From the NCBI RefSeq assembly GCF_024296665.1, contig NZ_CP100762.1:1116001-1180000 (forward strand): a DNA stretch of 64,000 bases. Direction: 5' to 3'. The DNA is from Salinilacihabitans rarus (lineage in GTDB: Archaea; Halobacteriota; Halobacteria; Halobacteriales; Natrialbaceae). Made by a program: the position numbers and the translations under genes. Below, one piece after another: positions 52,361 through 59,573 of this stretch. How positions within the stretch are numbered: the first letter of the stretch is position 1; each line of letters begins with the position of its first letter. The notes beneath the pieces were generated by a model, which did no database searches, was not told the DNA's origin, and saw only the letters and a list, made by a program, of their open reading frames with translations.

Positions 52361-52501
52361 ATGGCGACCGAGGAAGGTTCTGAGTCCGGGTCTCCGCTCG
52401 ACGAAGTGATGGACGACATCCGACGGGAACTCGTCCAGCGGGTAGCAGCGGCTGACCGGGACGCGAATCGAGATATCTACGACGCGCTCGAAAACGAGTA
52501 A
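52361..52501 (+). CDS. 46-residue acidic helical ORF, candidate antitoxin
   Basis: ATG 52361 to TAA 52501, too short for most gene callers. The peptide is MATEEGSESGSPLDEVMDDI, continuing RRELVQRVAAADRDANRD and ending IYDALENE: a disordered acidic start and one long amphipathic helix. It begins 25 bases after the doc stop in the same direction and is inside the repeat-bounded cassette. The size, charge and position would suit an antitoxin or a small accessory peptide, but the order toxin-then-antitoxin is the reverse of phd-doc. No family was recognised. A perfect palindrome CGGTTAACCG (52329-52338) spans the doc stop just upstream. Confidence 0.5.
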   Translation: MATEEGSESGSPLDEVMDDIRRELVQRVAAADRDANRDIYDALENE

Positions 52502-52522
52502 CGCGCTCTAATTCCGGCTGTA

Positions 52523-52549
52523 TCAGTTCGTGCTCACGATCTTGATCAC
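52523..52549. repeat. 27-bp direct repeat, right copy (3' end of ychF)
   Basis: Identical to 51712-51738. It covers the ychF stop codon (TGA, read as TCA at 52523-52525) and the codons of the last eight residues, VIKIVSTN. This is the functional copy restoring the gene. Confidence 0.9.
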
Positions 52550-53701
52550 GTCGCCCTCGTCGAGTTCGTAGCCCTCGGCGACCTCCCGGTTCGACTTCGC
52601 GTCGACGGCGTGGAGGTAGCCGTCGCCGATGTCGGAGTGGACCGCGTAGGCGAGGTCGACCGGCGTCGACCCCGCGGGCAGCAGGAAGGCGTCGGGGAGG
52701 ACGTTGCCGCTGCCGTCGGACCACTTCGAGGCGTCCTCGACGGGGTAGGCCGTCAGGTGTGCGAGCAGGTCGTAGACCGCGTAGTTCAGCGCGGCCTGGA
52801 CGCCGGTGCCGTCCCAGCGTTCCATCGTCTCCGCGAGCGCCGAGAGCGCCCCGCGCTGGGCGTCGCTGACGTCGCCGGTGATCTCGACGGTCGCGTCGCC
52901 CGGATCGTAGTCGACGAGGCCGTTCTCGGCGGCCCGCCGGAGCGCGAGTTCGCCCTCCGCGGTCGTCGGGACCACGGGCTTGTCGAGGTCGAGGAGGCGC
53001 TCGACGTTCTCCTCGGGGGCGACGTCGATCTTGTTGGCGGCGACGACGATCGGTTTCGTCCGCCGGCGTACCTCGCGGGCGAGCACCTCGCGGTCCGCGT
53101 CGGTCCACTGGATGGGGTCGTCGGGGTACTCGAGGCCGCGCAGCGTCGCCGCCACGTCCGCGGGGGAGGCGCCGAAGCCGGTCAGCATGTCCGCGAGCGC
53201 GTCGTCCAGATCGAACTCCGGCGAGCGGGACTTGCGCTCGACGGACTCCCAGTTGCGCTCGACGATGCCCGCGAGCCACATGTCCATCTCCTCCTCGACG
53301 AAGTCGACGTCCTCGATCGGGTCGTGTTCGCCGGCCTCGACCGGTTCGCCCTTCTCGTTCGTCGCGCCGGAGGCGTCGATGACGTTGATTATCGCGTCCG
53401 CGTTCGTCAGTTCGTCGAGGAACTGGTTGCCCAGTCCCTTCCCCTCGTGGGCGCCGGGCACCAGCCCCGCGACGTCGAGCAGTTCGATCGGGACGTACCG
53501 CTTGCCGTCCCGACAGTGCTCGGAGTTACACCGCTCGTCGCGTTCGAGACAGGGACACTCCGTGCGGGCGTGGCTCACCCCCCGGTTGGCGTCGATGGTG
53601 GTGAACGGGTAGTTGGCGACGTCCACCTCGGCCATCGTCGCCGCAGTGTAGAAGGTGGACTTGCCGGCGTTTGGCTTGCCGGCAAGCGCGATCGAGAGCA
53701 T
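52523..53701 (-). CDS. ychF: YchF/OLA1-type translation-associated GTPase (archaeal)
   Basis: 392 residues. The Obg-family P-loop is MLSIALAGKPNAGKSTFYTA; switch II lies in LLDVAGLVPGAHEGKGLGNQ (with G2 residues in YPFTTIDANRG); the nucleotide-specificity motif is VVAANKID. The C-terminal TGS domain runs from about residue 310 and ends DEGDVIKIVSTN. A zinc-like insert (CPCLERDERCNSEHCRDGKR) between strands is typical of the archaeal subgroup. The protein likely binds ribosomes. ATG 53701 begins at the P-loop; the upstream frame is not conserved. Its last 27 bases are the integration site of the cassette. Confidence 0.92.
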   Translation of the reverse strand: MLSIALAGKPNAGKSTFYTAATMAEVDVANYPFTTIDANRGVSHARTECPCLERDERCNSEHCRDGKRYVPIELLDVAGLVPGAHEGKGLGNQFLDELTNADAIINVIDASGATNEKGEPVEAGEHDPIEDVDFVEEEMDMWLAGIVERNWESVERKSRSPEFDLDDALADMLTGFGASPADVAATLRGLEYPDDPIQWTDADREVLAREVRRRTKPIVVAANKIDVAPEENVERLLDLDKPVVPTTAEGELALRRAAENGLVDYDPGDATVEITGDVSDAQRGALSALAETMERWDGTGVQAALNYAVYDLLAHLTAYPVEDASKWSDGSGNVLPDAFLLPAGSTPVDLAYAVHSDIGDGYLHAVDAKSNREVAEGYELDEGDVIKIVSTN

Positions 53702-53833
53702 GAGTCCCCGTAGCGTCGGTCGAAAAAACTGTCTTTCGGTTCCGCGAACCCGGCGCCCGGATACCACGATACTTAGGCGGTGGCCTCATGCCCGCGGGCC
53801 GCCTCCCGGACGGTAACCGGTACCAAACAAACC

Positions 53834-54541
53834 ATGAGCGCGAATTCCCACGTTTCGCCCCCACAGACGATCTTCGACGCGCTCGCGAACGGCCGCCGGC
53901 GGGCCCTGCTCTCGCTCCTCCGGGAGGTCGACGAGCCGATCCACGTCTCCCGCCTCGCGACCGCCATCGCCTGCCGCGAGGCGCCGACCGCACCGGACGA
54001 CGCGCTCGACGCCCGCATCGAGGAGGTACTCACCAGCCTCCGGCACGTCCACGTGCCGCGGCTCCGCGAGGCCGGCCTGCTCGCGTACGACCGACGACGC
54101 GACACCGTCCGCCGGCGGTCGACCCGCTCGCGGACCGAGGACCGCCTCGTCGCCCACGCCACCGCCGGCGACGGCCGCCACGACGCGCTGCTCGACGCGA
54201 TCGCACACCCGCGTCGTCGCGCCGTGCTGTCGGCGCTCGCGGACCGCACCGACCCCCTCCCGCGGGCCGACCTCGCGGCGCTCGTCGCCGCCCGCACGTC
54301 GGGGCGTGACCCCGACGCGGTCGCACCCGCCGACCGCGAGGCCGTCCTCGTCTCGCTACACCACGTCCACCTCCCGAAGCTCTCGGAGGTCGGCCTCGTC
54401 GCCGTTGACGGCGACCGGGTGCGGCTCTCGGGGGAGGCCCCGGTCGACGCCGCGTGTTTTCGGGCCGTCTGCGAGGTGATCGGCGTCGACCCGGCCGCGT
54501 TCGGACTCGGTCGCGACGTCGTCTCGGCGCCCGGAAACTGA
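53834..54541 (+). CDS. Tandem DUF7344 winged-helix protein
   Basis: 235 residues consisting of two DUF7344 domains in series. Domain 1 (about 9-95): IFDALANGRRRALLSLLREV, then SLRHVHVPRLREAGLLAYDR. Domain 2 (about 112-215): ALLDAIAHPRRRAVLSALAD, then VSLHHVHLPKLSEVGLVAVD. The two repeats share the HVHxPxLxExGL signature, so the gene arose by internal duplication. It would present two winged helices in one chain. The start ATG 53834 follows poor upstream sequence. Convergent with the GNAT gene. Confidence 0.78.
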   Translation: MSANSHVSPPQTIFDALANGRRRALLSLLREVDEPIHVSRLATAIACREAPTAPDDALDARIEEVLTSLRHVHVPRLREAGLLAYDRRRDTVRRRSTRSRTEDRLVAHATAGDGRHDALLDAIAHPRRRAVLSALADRTDPLPRADLAALVAARTSGRDPDAVAPADREAVLVSLHHVHLPKLSEVGLVAVDGDRVRLSGEAPVDAACFRAVCEVIGVDPAAFGLGRDVVSAPGN

Positions 54542-54622
54542 GAGGCCCCACCGAAGGCGCGAGCGACGACCCGAAAGGCCAGCTACCGGGGGAGTACGAG
54601 GAACTGTTCGAACTCGCCGGAC

Positions 54623-55354
54623 TCAGAGTTCGAGCGCCATCATCACTTCGTCGACGTACTCGCCGTCGATCTTGTAGTGGTCCTCGCGGACCGCCTCGAT
54701 CTCCCAGCCGTGGCCTTCGAGGAAGCCGATCGCGTCCTCGTTCGTCGACGGGACGCTGTTGTAGACCTTCTCGTAGCCGTGCGAGCCGGCCCATCCGAGC
54801 CCGCGCGAGAGCAGGTGCGAGCCGATGCCGTAGCCGCGGTACTCATCTAGGACCCCGACGGTGAGTTCGGCGGTGTGGCTCAGTTTGTCGAGTTCGGGCG
54901 CGTTGAGGTGGACCCAGCCGACGACCTCGTCCTCGACGGTCGCGACGAAGAACACCCGCGACTCGATCTCGTTGTGTCGCAACAGCGCGTCCTGGTGGTC
55001 GACCTCGTCGGCGACGCTCTCGGCGACGATGTACCGCCGCTCCTCGGCGACCCGCCGGATCGCGCCGACGATGCCCGTCAGGTCCTCCTGACGGGCCGGC
55101 CGGATGTGGAACGCGACGTCGTCGCTGCGGTACTCCTCCGCCGCGCCGCCGTCGAGCGTGACACGGAGGGTCCCGCCCTCGGTGTCGATGCGGCCGTCGC
55201 GTTTGAGGATCGCCACGTGGTGGCGAAAACCCCCCGGATCGAGCCGTAACCGGTCGCGGACCTCCTCGGGGTCGACGGCCCCGTGTCGCTCGACGTACTC
55301 GTAGATCCGTCTGCGATCCTCGTGGCCGAACTCGAGTTCCTCGCCGAACATCAT
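54623..55354 (-). CDS. GNAT acetyltransferase with N-terminal winged helix
   Basis: 243 residues. Residues 1-75 look like a winged helix (DRRRIYEYVERHGAVDPEEV, FRHHVAILKRDGRIDTE). The GNAT domain (about 82-235) has FHIRPARQEDLTGIVGAIRR, VVGWVHLNAPELDKLSHTAE and the acetyl-CoA binding loop DEYRGYGIGSHLLSRGL (RxxGxG). NEDAIGFLEGHGWEIEAVRE closes the fold. This fusion is widespread in haloarchaea; it may be an acetyltransferase that binds DNA or is autoregulated. ATG 55354 fits a TATA box at 55377-55384; ATG 55351 is nearly equivalent. Confidence 0.85.
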   Translation of the reverse strand: MMFGEELEFGHEDRRRIYEYVERHGAVDPEEVRDRLRLDPGGFRHHVAILKRDGRIDTEGGTLRVTLDGGAAEEYRSDDVAFHIRPARQEDLTGIVGAIRRVAEERRYIVAESVADEVDHQDALLRHNEIESRVFFVATVEDEVVGWVHLNAPELDKLSHTAELTVGVLDEYRGYGIGSHLLSRGLGWAGSHGYEKVYNSVPSTNEDAIGFLEGHGWEIEAVREDHYKIDGEYVDEVMMALEL

Positions 55355-55376
55355 GGCACGTCATAACGCGCCACAG

Positions 55377-55384
55377 TATATAAT
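55377..55384 (-). promoter_or_regulatory. TATA-like box of the GNAT gene
   Basis: On the minus strand ATTATATAC is centred about 26 bases before ATG 55354. This is the best TATA box in the window and predicts a leaderless transcript. Confidence 0.55.
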
Positions 55385-55507
55385 GGTTGTTCGTGTCCGA
55401 CCCGCCGGGCATAATGGACCCACAGGTGAACCCGGGGCGGTTTCGGCCGCCGCGCTAACTTCCGGATACGCGAGTCCCCGCGTGCCGGCCCGCGACTCGC
55501 GCCAGCC

Positions 55508-55954
55508 ATGATCGGAACGAACGTGTTCGTCGCCGCGCTCGCCCTCCCCCTCGTCGTCGCGCTCGGCACGCTCGCCCACGAGGGCGCCCACGCGCTCGTG
55601 CTCCGGGTCGGCGGCGTCGCCTACGACGTCGCCTACCTGCCCGGCCGGGCCGAGGGCACCGTCGCCGCGCTGGCGAGGCGCCCGTGGGCGGCCGTCCGCC
55701 CCCGCCCCACCGGGCGGGAACCGCCGTGGGTCGTCCGACTGGCCGCGCTCGCGCCGCTGGCGCTCGCCGTTCCGATCTTCGGGGCCGGCGCGGCAGGCCT
55801 GCTGCCGGCCGACCGGCCCGTCGCGGCCGCGGTCGCCATCGGCTGGCTCGCCTGCGCGATTCCGAGCCCGCGGGACTTCTCTGTCGCCTTCCACGCCGGC
55901 AGACTCCTCGACGAGGCCCGCGGGGCGGCGGTCCGCACATCCCGCGCCGATTGA
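55508..55954 (+). CDS. Membrane protein with HExxH motif (M50-like)
   Basis: 148 residues. A first hydrophobic segment (FVAALALPLVVALGTLAHEG) ends in the zinc-protease signature HEGAH (about residues 24-28), with two or three more hydrophobic segments (VVRLAALAPLALAVPIFGAG; VAAAVAIGWLACAIPSPRDF). A C-terminal SPRDF suits the NxxPxxxxD-like third metal-ligand region of intramembrane metalloproteases, but only the Pro and Asp are seen. It could be a small site-2-protease-like enzyme or a permuted, inactive relative. Convergent with the fix operon. Confidence 0.6.
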   Translation: MIGTNVFVAALALPLVVALGTLAHEGAHALVLRVGGVAYDVAYLPGRAEGTVAALARRPWAAVRPRPTGREPPWVVRLAALAPLALAVPIFGAGAAGLLPADRPVAAAVAIGWLACAIPSPRDFSVAFHAGRLLDEARGAAVRTSRAD

Positions 55955-55987
55955 CGGTCGTCGCACGGACCGCCACCCCGGAGAACG

Positions 55988-56347
55988 TCACGTCCGCGCC
56001 GGCACGCCCGTCAGCAACTGGCCGACGTCGTGGACGTTCCGGGTCTCGAGGAGGAGTTCCGCGGCCTCGCGGACGGTGAACTCGGCGTCGAGGTCGACGC
56101 CGTGGCAGGCCGCGTAACACTCGAACCAGGCGTTCATCGCGCGTTCGAGCGCGCGCAGTTCCGCCGGCGAGAAGCGGGTCATCCGCCCGCCGGTGCGGCC
56201 CTCGACGTAGAGCCAGATGGCCCGGCCCGCGCCCTCGCGGAGGTACTCGGTCGCCCGGTCGGGCGAGGCCGCGTCGGGGTCGACCGCCGCGCGCTCGCGC
56301 TCGGCGCGGCGTTCGAGGGCGGCGATCCGGGGGCCGTACCGGCTCAC
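55988..56347 (-). CDS. Hypothetical protein at the end of the fix/etf operon
   Basis: 119 residues from GTG 56347, starting 7 bases downstream of the fixCX stop, so probably the fourth gene of the operon. It is mostly helical: RIAALERRAERERAAVDPDA, then EYLREGAGRAIWLYVEGRTG, FSPAELRALERAMNAWFECY and TVREAAELLLETRNVHDVGQ. Two cysteines (FECYAACHG) lie close together. No homology recognised. By context it may assist or regulate the electron-transfer complex. The longer open frame (to 56434) runs into fixCX. Confidence 0.6.
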   Translation of the reverse strand: MSRYGPRIAALERRAERERAAVDPDAASPDRATEYLREGAGRAIWLYVEGRTGGRMTRFSPAELRALERAMNAWFECYAACHGVDLDAEFTVREAAELLLETRNVHDVGQLLTGVPART

Positions 56348-56354
56348 CGCGGTC

Positions 56355-58031
56355 TCACCCCTGGCGGAACTCGACGCCCTTGCCGCCGCGGGGGTGTTCC
56401 CACTCGGTGTCGGCGACGATGGCGCAGGTCCCACACTCGACGCAGGGCTGGGTGTCGAGGCTGACGAGCGTCTCCTCGTCGCCGTTGGTCTCGACGGTCT
56501 CGGCGCGGTAGCAGCCGCCGCCGAAGTCCTCGGCGCTGACGGGACAGGCGTAGACCGCCGCCCCGCTGGCCTCGAAGGACTCGTCGCGCAGTCGGATGTG
56601 CGGGTTGCCGACGTCGGTGTCGTAGGTGAGGTCGCCGATGCGCTCCTCGAGACTCGGCGGTTCGACGTCGTTCTCCCAGTGGACGGTCCGGCCGCGTTCC
56701 TCGCCGAGGATCGACGGGATGGTGACGTAGCCGGTGCGGGTGTCGGGCAGCATCGACACGAGGAACGGCGAGTTGTACGCCCGCCGGAGCAGACGGTCGG
56801 CGACCGCGTTGCCCACCGCGAGGCGGCCGACCGACGAGTCGAGGACGGTCTCGACGACGTTCGTCACGGCGTCGCGCTCGCCGACGGCGCTCGCGAGGTC
56901 GTACCGTCGGGGACGGAGTTTGGCCATCGTCCCCGACTTCCCGAGCATCTCGGCGTACTTGCGGCCCGCCGCGGACGGACCGGGGTTGTCGCGGGTGGCG
57001 GCGAACGCGTCGGCCGCGAGCGCGCCCGCCGTGACGGCGTGGTTCATTCCCTTGATGATCGGCCCCTGGGCCTGCATCTGGCCGCCGGCGTCGCCGACGA
57101 GCACCAGTCGGTCGCGGTAGGGCTCGCGGTGGGCGACCTTCTTCGAGTCCGGCACCAGTTTGGCTCCGTACTCCAGTTCGTCGTACTCGTCGCCGAGCCA
57201 CTGTGCCATCAGCGGGTGGGTCAGCAGCGCGTCGAGCAGTTCGTGGGGTTCCGCGCGCTCCTCGACGAGGCTGTCGAGGTGGAAGACGGTCCCGATCGAG
57301 AGCGTGTCGGCGTTGGTGTAGAGGAAGCCGCCGCCGCGGACGTCCTCGAAGAGGTCGCCCGAGAACAGGTGGGCGACGCCCTCGTCGTCGCCGACCGCGA
57401 ACCGGTCTTCGATCGTCTCGGGGTCCATCTCGACGACCGCCTTGACCCCCTGGAACCACTCGTCGGGCTCCTCCCAGTCCATCAGCCCCGCGTCGCGGGC
57501 GAGTTCGGAGTTGACGCCGTCGGCGGCGACGATCAGGTCCGCCCGGATCGGGTCGAGTTCGTCGCAGGTGACGCCGACGATCTCGCCGTTCTCCCGCAGG
57601 AGGCCGTTGACCCGAACGTCCGTCAGGACGCCCCCGCCCGTCTCGCTCGTCTTCTCGTGGACGCGCTCTTCGAGCCACGCGTCCATCTCCCGGCGCAAGA
57701 CGGCGTCGCACCACTCGGTGTCGTGCTCGTGGAGGTCGGTCAGGTCGTAGGTTCTGACCTTCTCGCCCGCGACGTTGTGGATGTAGTAGTCCGTCACGGG
57801 CCGCTCGGCGGCCTCCTCGCGGAAGCCGTCGAAGAGGTCGTCGATCGTGTACGGCGCGGACTCCTCGGCGTAGATCAGCCCGCCGGAGACGTTCTTCGAC
57901 CCGGCCTCGACGCCCCGTTCGAGCACGAGCGTCTCGACGCCGTGGTCGGCCAGCCGCGCCGCCGCGGCCGCCCCGCCGGGGCCACAGCCGACGACGACCG
58001 CCTCGAAGTGCTCGTAGCCGTCGGCCGCCAT
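56355..58031 (-). CDS. fixC: FixC-FixX fusion: flavoprotein-quinone oxidoreductase with ferredoxin-like domain
   Basis: 558 residues. The FAD-binding FixC/ETF-QO part (1 to about 450) has VVVGCGPGGAAAAARLADHG at the N-terminus, ADLIVAADGVNSELARDAGL, and RLVLVGDAGGQMQAQGPIIK followed by GMNHAVTAGALAAD. The last 65 residues are a FixX-type ferredoxin: ACPVSAEDFGGGC, then QPCVECGTCAIVADTEW and EHPRGGKGV; Cys496, Cys530, Cys533 and Cys536 are candidate ligands. It accepts electrons from the Etf subunits encoded just upstream and passes them to quinone and ferredoxin. The start overlaps the etfA stop (TGATG). Confidence 0.92.
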   Translation of the reverse strand: MAADGYEHFEAVVVGCGPGGAAAAARLADHGVETLVLERGVEAGSKNVSGGLIYAEESAPYTIDDLFDGFREEAAERPVTDYYIHNVAGEKVRTYDLTDLHEHDTEWCDAVLRREMDAWLEERVHEKTSETGGGVLTDVRVNGLLRENGEIVGVTCDELDPIRADLIVAADGVNSELARDAGLMDWEEPDEWFQGVKAVVEMDPETIEDRFAVGDDEGVAHLFSGDLFEDVRGGGFLYTNADTLSIGTVFHLDSLVEERAEPHELLDALLTHPLMAQWLGDEYDELEYGAKLVPDSKKVAHREPYRDRLVLVGDAGGQMQAQGPIIKGMNHAVTAGALAADAFAATRDNPGPSAAGRKYAEMLGKSGTMAKLRPRRYDLASAVGERDAVTNVVETVLDSSVGRLAVGNAVADRLLRRAYNSPFLVSMLPDTRTGYVTIPSILGEERGRTVHWENDVEPPSLEERIGDLTYDTDVGNPHIRLRDESFEASGAAVYACPVSAEDFGGGCYRAETVETNGDEETLVSLDTQPCVECGTCAIVADTEWEHPRGGKGVEFRQG

Positions 58032-59572
58032 CAGTCGTCACCTCCGGTGGCGACGGCTTCGATGTCCAGTTCGTCCGACTCGATCGCCCGGGTCAGCCGG
58101 GGCAACACCTCGAAGAGGTCGCCCTCGACGAAGTAGTCCGAGAAGTCCCGGATGCGCGCGTCGGGGTCGGTGTTGATCGCGACGATGGTGTCGGACTCGT
58201 CCATCCCGACCTTGTGCTGGACGGCACCGGAGACGCCCGCGGCGACGTAGAGGTCGGGGGCGACGACCTGTCCGGTCTCGCCGATCTGGCGCTCCTCGCG
58301 GGTGTACCCCTCGACGTGGCCCTCGAACTGGTACGAGGAGGTGACGATGCCGCGGGTGATCCCGAGCGCGGCGTCGTCGAAGGCGTCGACGAGGTCGAGG
58401 CCGAGTTCGATCCCTTCCGTCGGGTCGCGGCCGATGCCCCGGCCGAGGCAGACGACCACCTCGTGGCCCGTGAGGTCGACGCCCGCCTCGAGCCGGTCGT
58501 GCTCGGTGATCTCGACGCGGAACCAGTCGTCCTCCAGTTCCATGTCGTGCTCGACGACCAGCCCCTCGCGGTCGGGGTCCGGTTCGGGGACGTCGAACGT
58601 CCCCGGGATGACGGAAGCTCCCTGCGGGTGGAAGTCCCGGTCGGGGTTGTCCAGACAGAGGATCGTCGAGTACTCGAACCCCGAGAAGTCCGGCCGCTTC
58701 ATGTGCAAGACCTTCTCGAAGGTCTTCTTGACGCCGGGTTCGCCCGTCTTCACGGGATTCGAGACCTCCTCGTTCTCGATGAACAGGTCCGAACAGTCCG
58801 AAGCGAGCCCGGAGTCCAGTTCCGCCTGCACCTTCGCCGAGAGGTCCCGGCCGTTGTTCGTCGCCGGGAACAGGACGTAGCGGGGCTCGTCGTAGTCCCG
58901 CCAGTCGGTGCTCTCGATCGCCCCCTGCCCGCGGGCCATGTGCGCCGAAATCTCCGTGTAGGGCTTGTGGAGGAACCGCTCCAGCCGCGGGTCGTCGTGG
59001 TAGACCGCGACGTCGGCGCCGTAGGCGAGACACTCCTCGGCGAGGTCCTCGCAGTCGTCGCCCATCAGGAACGCGACGACGTCCTCCTCGTCGCCGTAGT
59101 CCTCGGCGTACCCGTCCATCAGTTCGCGGGCCTTCCCGAGCATCTCCTTCGAGACGTCGAGCAGTTCGCCCGCCTGGGTCTCACAGAACACCCACATGTC
59201 CTCGTAGTGGCCGCCCTCGAGCGCGCGGACGTGGCGCTTGTCGCGGGTGGGGTGGGAGAGCCCGTCGTCTTCCTCTTCGGGCGCTTCCTCGGCCTCGGCG
59301 TCCGCATCTTCGACCTCCTCGCCTTCGGCCTCCTCGCCCACGTCCTCTTTCGTCTCCTCGTACTCGCCTTCCGTCTCGGTTCCTTCCTCGACGCCCTCGC
59401 TCTCGGCCGCCTGGTCGAGCGCGTCGAGGCGCCGGTTGATCGCCTCGCGGGCCGTCTTGCGGTCCTTGCCGGCGCGTTCGGCTTCGAGGATCGAGTTCAG
59501 TTCGTCGGCGTCGTCGATCGTCTCCAGTTCCTCCGTGAGTTCGTCGACCGTGTGTTCCTCCGGATCCACCAT
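58031..59572 (-). CDS. etfA: Electron transfer flavoprotein subunit alpha (FixB-type)
   Basis: 513 residues, longer than the usual 310-400. Residues 1-50 form a helical module (VDELTEELETIDDADELNSI, then REAINRRLDALDQ) and 50-110 an Asp/Glu-rich linker. The alpha domain starts near 115 (HVRALEGGHYEDMWVFCETQ). The FAD-binding C-terminal part has VVCLGRGIGRDPTEGIELGL, ERQIGETGQVVAPDLYVAAG, VSGAVQHKVGMDESDTIVAI and NTDPDARIRDFSDYFVEGDL. I use ATG 59572, one base after the etfB stop; GTG 59581 would overlap etfB. Confidence 0.9.
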   Translation of the reverse strand: MVDPEEHTVDELTEELETIDDADELNSILEAERAGKDRKTAREAINRRLDALDQAAESEGVEEGTETEGEYEETKEDVGEEAEGEEVEDADAEAEEAPEEEDDGLSHPTRDKRHVRALEGGHYEDMWVFCETQAGELLDVSKEMLGKARELMDGYAEDYGDEEDVVAFLMGDDCEDLAEECLAYGADVAVYHDDPRLERFLHKPYTEISAHMARGQGAIESTDWRDYDEPRYVLFPATNNGRDLSAKVQAELDSGLASDCSDLFIENEEVSNPVKTGEPGVKKTFEKVLHMKRPDFSGFEYSTILCLDNPDRDFHPQGASVIPGTFDVPEPDPDREGLVVEHDMELEDDWFRVEITEHDRLEAGVDLTGHEVVVCLGRGIGRDPTEGIELGLDLVDAFDDAALGITRGIVTSSYQFEGHVEGYTREERQIGETGQVVAPDLYVAAGVSGAVQHKVGMDESDTIVAINTDPDARIRDFSDYFVEGDLFEVLPRLTRAIESDELDIEAVATGGDD

Positions 59573-59573
59573 C

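Larger units (their letters stand above)
51712..52549. mobile_element. Doc-toxin cassette integrated at the 3' end of ychF
   Basis: The DNA between two perfect 27-bp direct repeats (811 bp repeat to repeat) differs in composition from its surroundings: it is visibly richer in A+T and its codons end in A/T much more often. It carries a Doc-type toxin gene and a 46-residue ORF and no integrase. The duplicated ychF 3' end is what tyrosine-recombinase integration leaves behind: the element supplies the copy that keeps the gene intact and displaces the original. Either a mini-element moved by an integrase elsewhere or the deletion remnant of a larger element would explain it. Confidence 0.7.

Noticed and set aside
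51712-52549. Interpretation as an insertion sequence or transposon
   Set aside because: No transposase and no terminal inverted repeats were seen, and the repeats are 27 bp of a gene end, too long and too specific for a target-site duplication of an IS.
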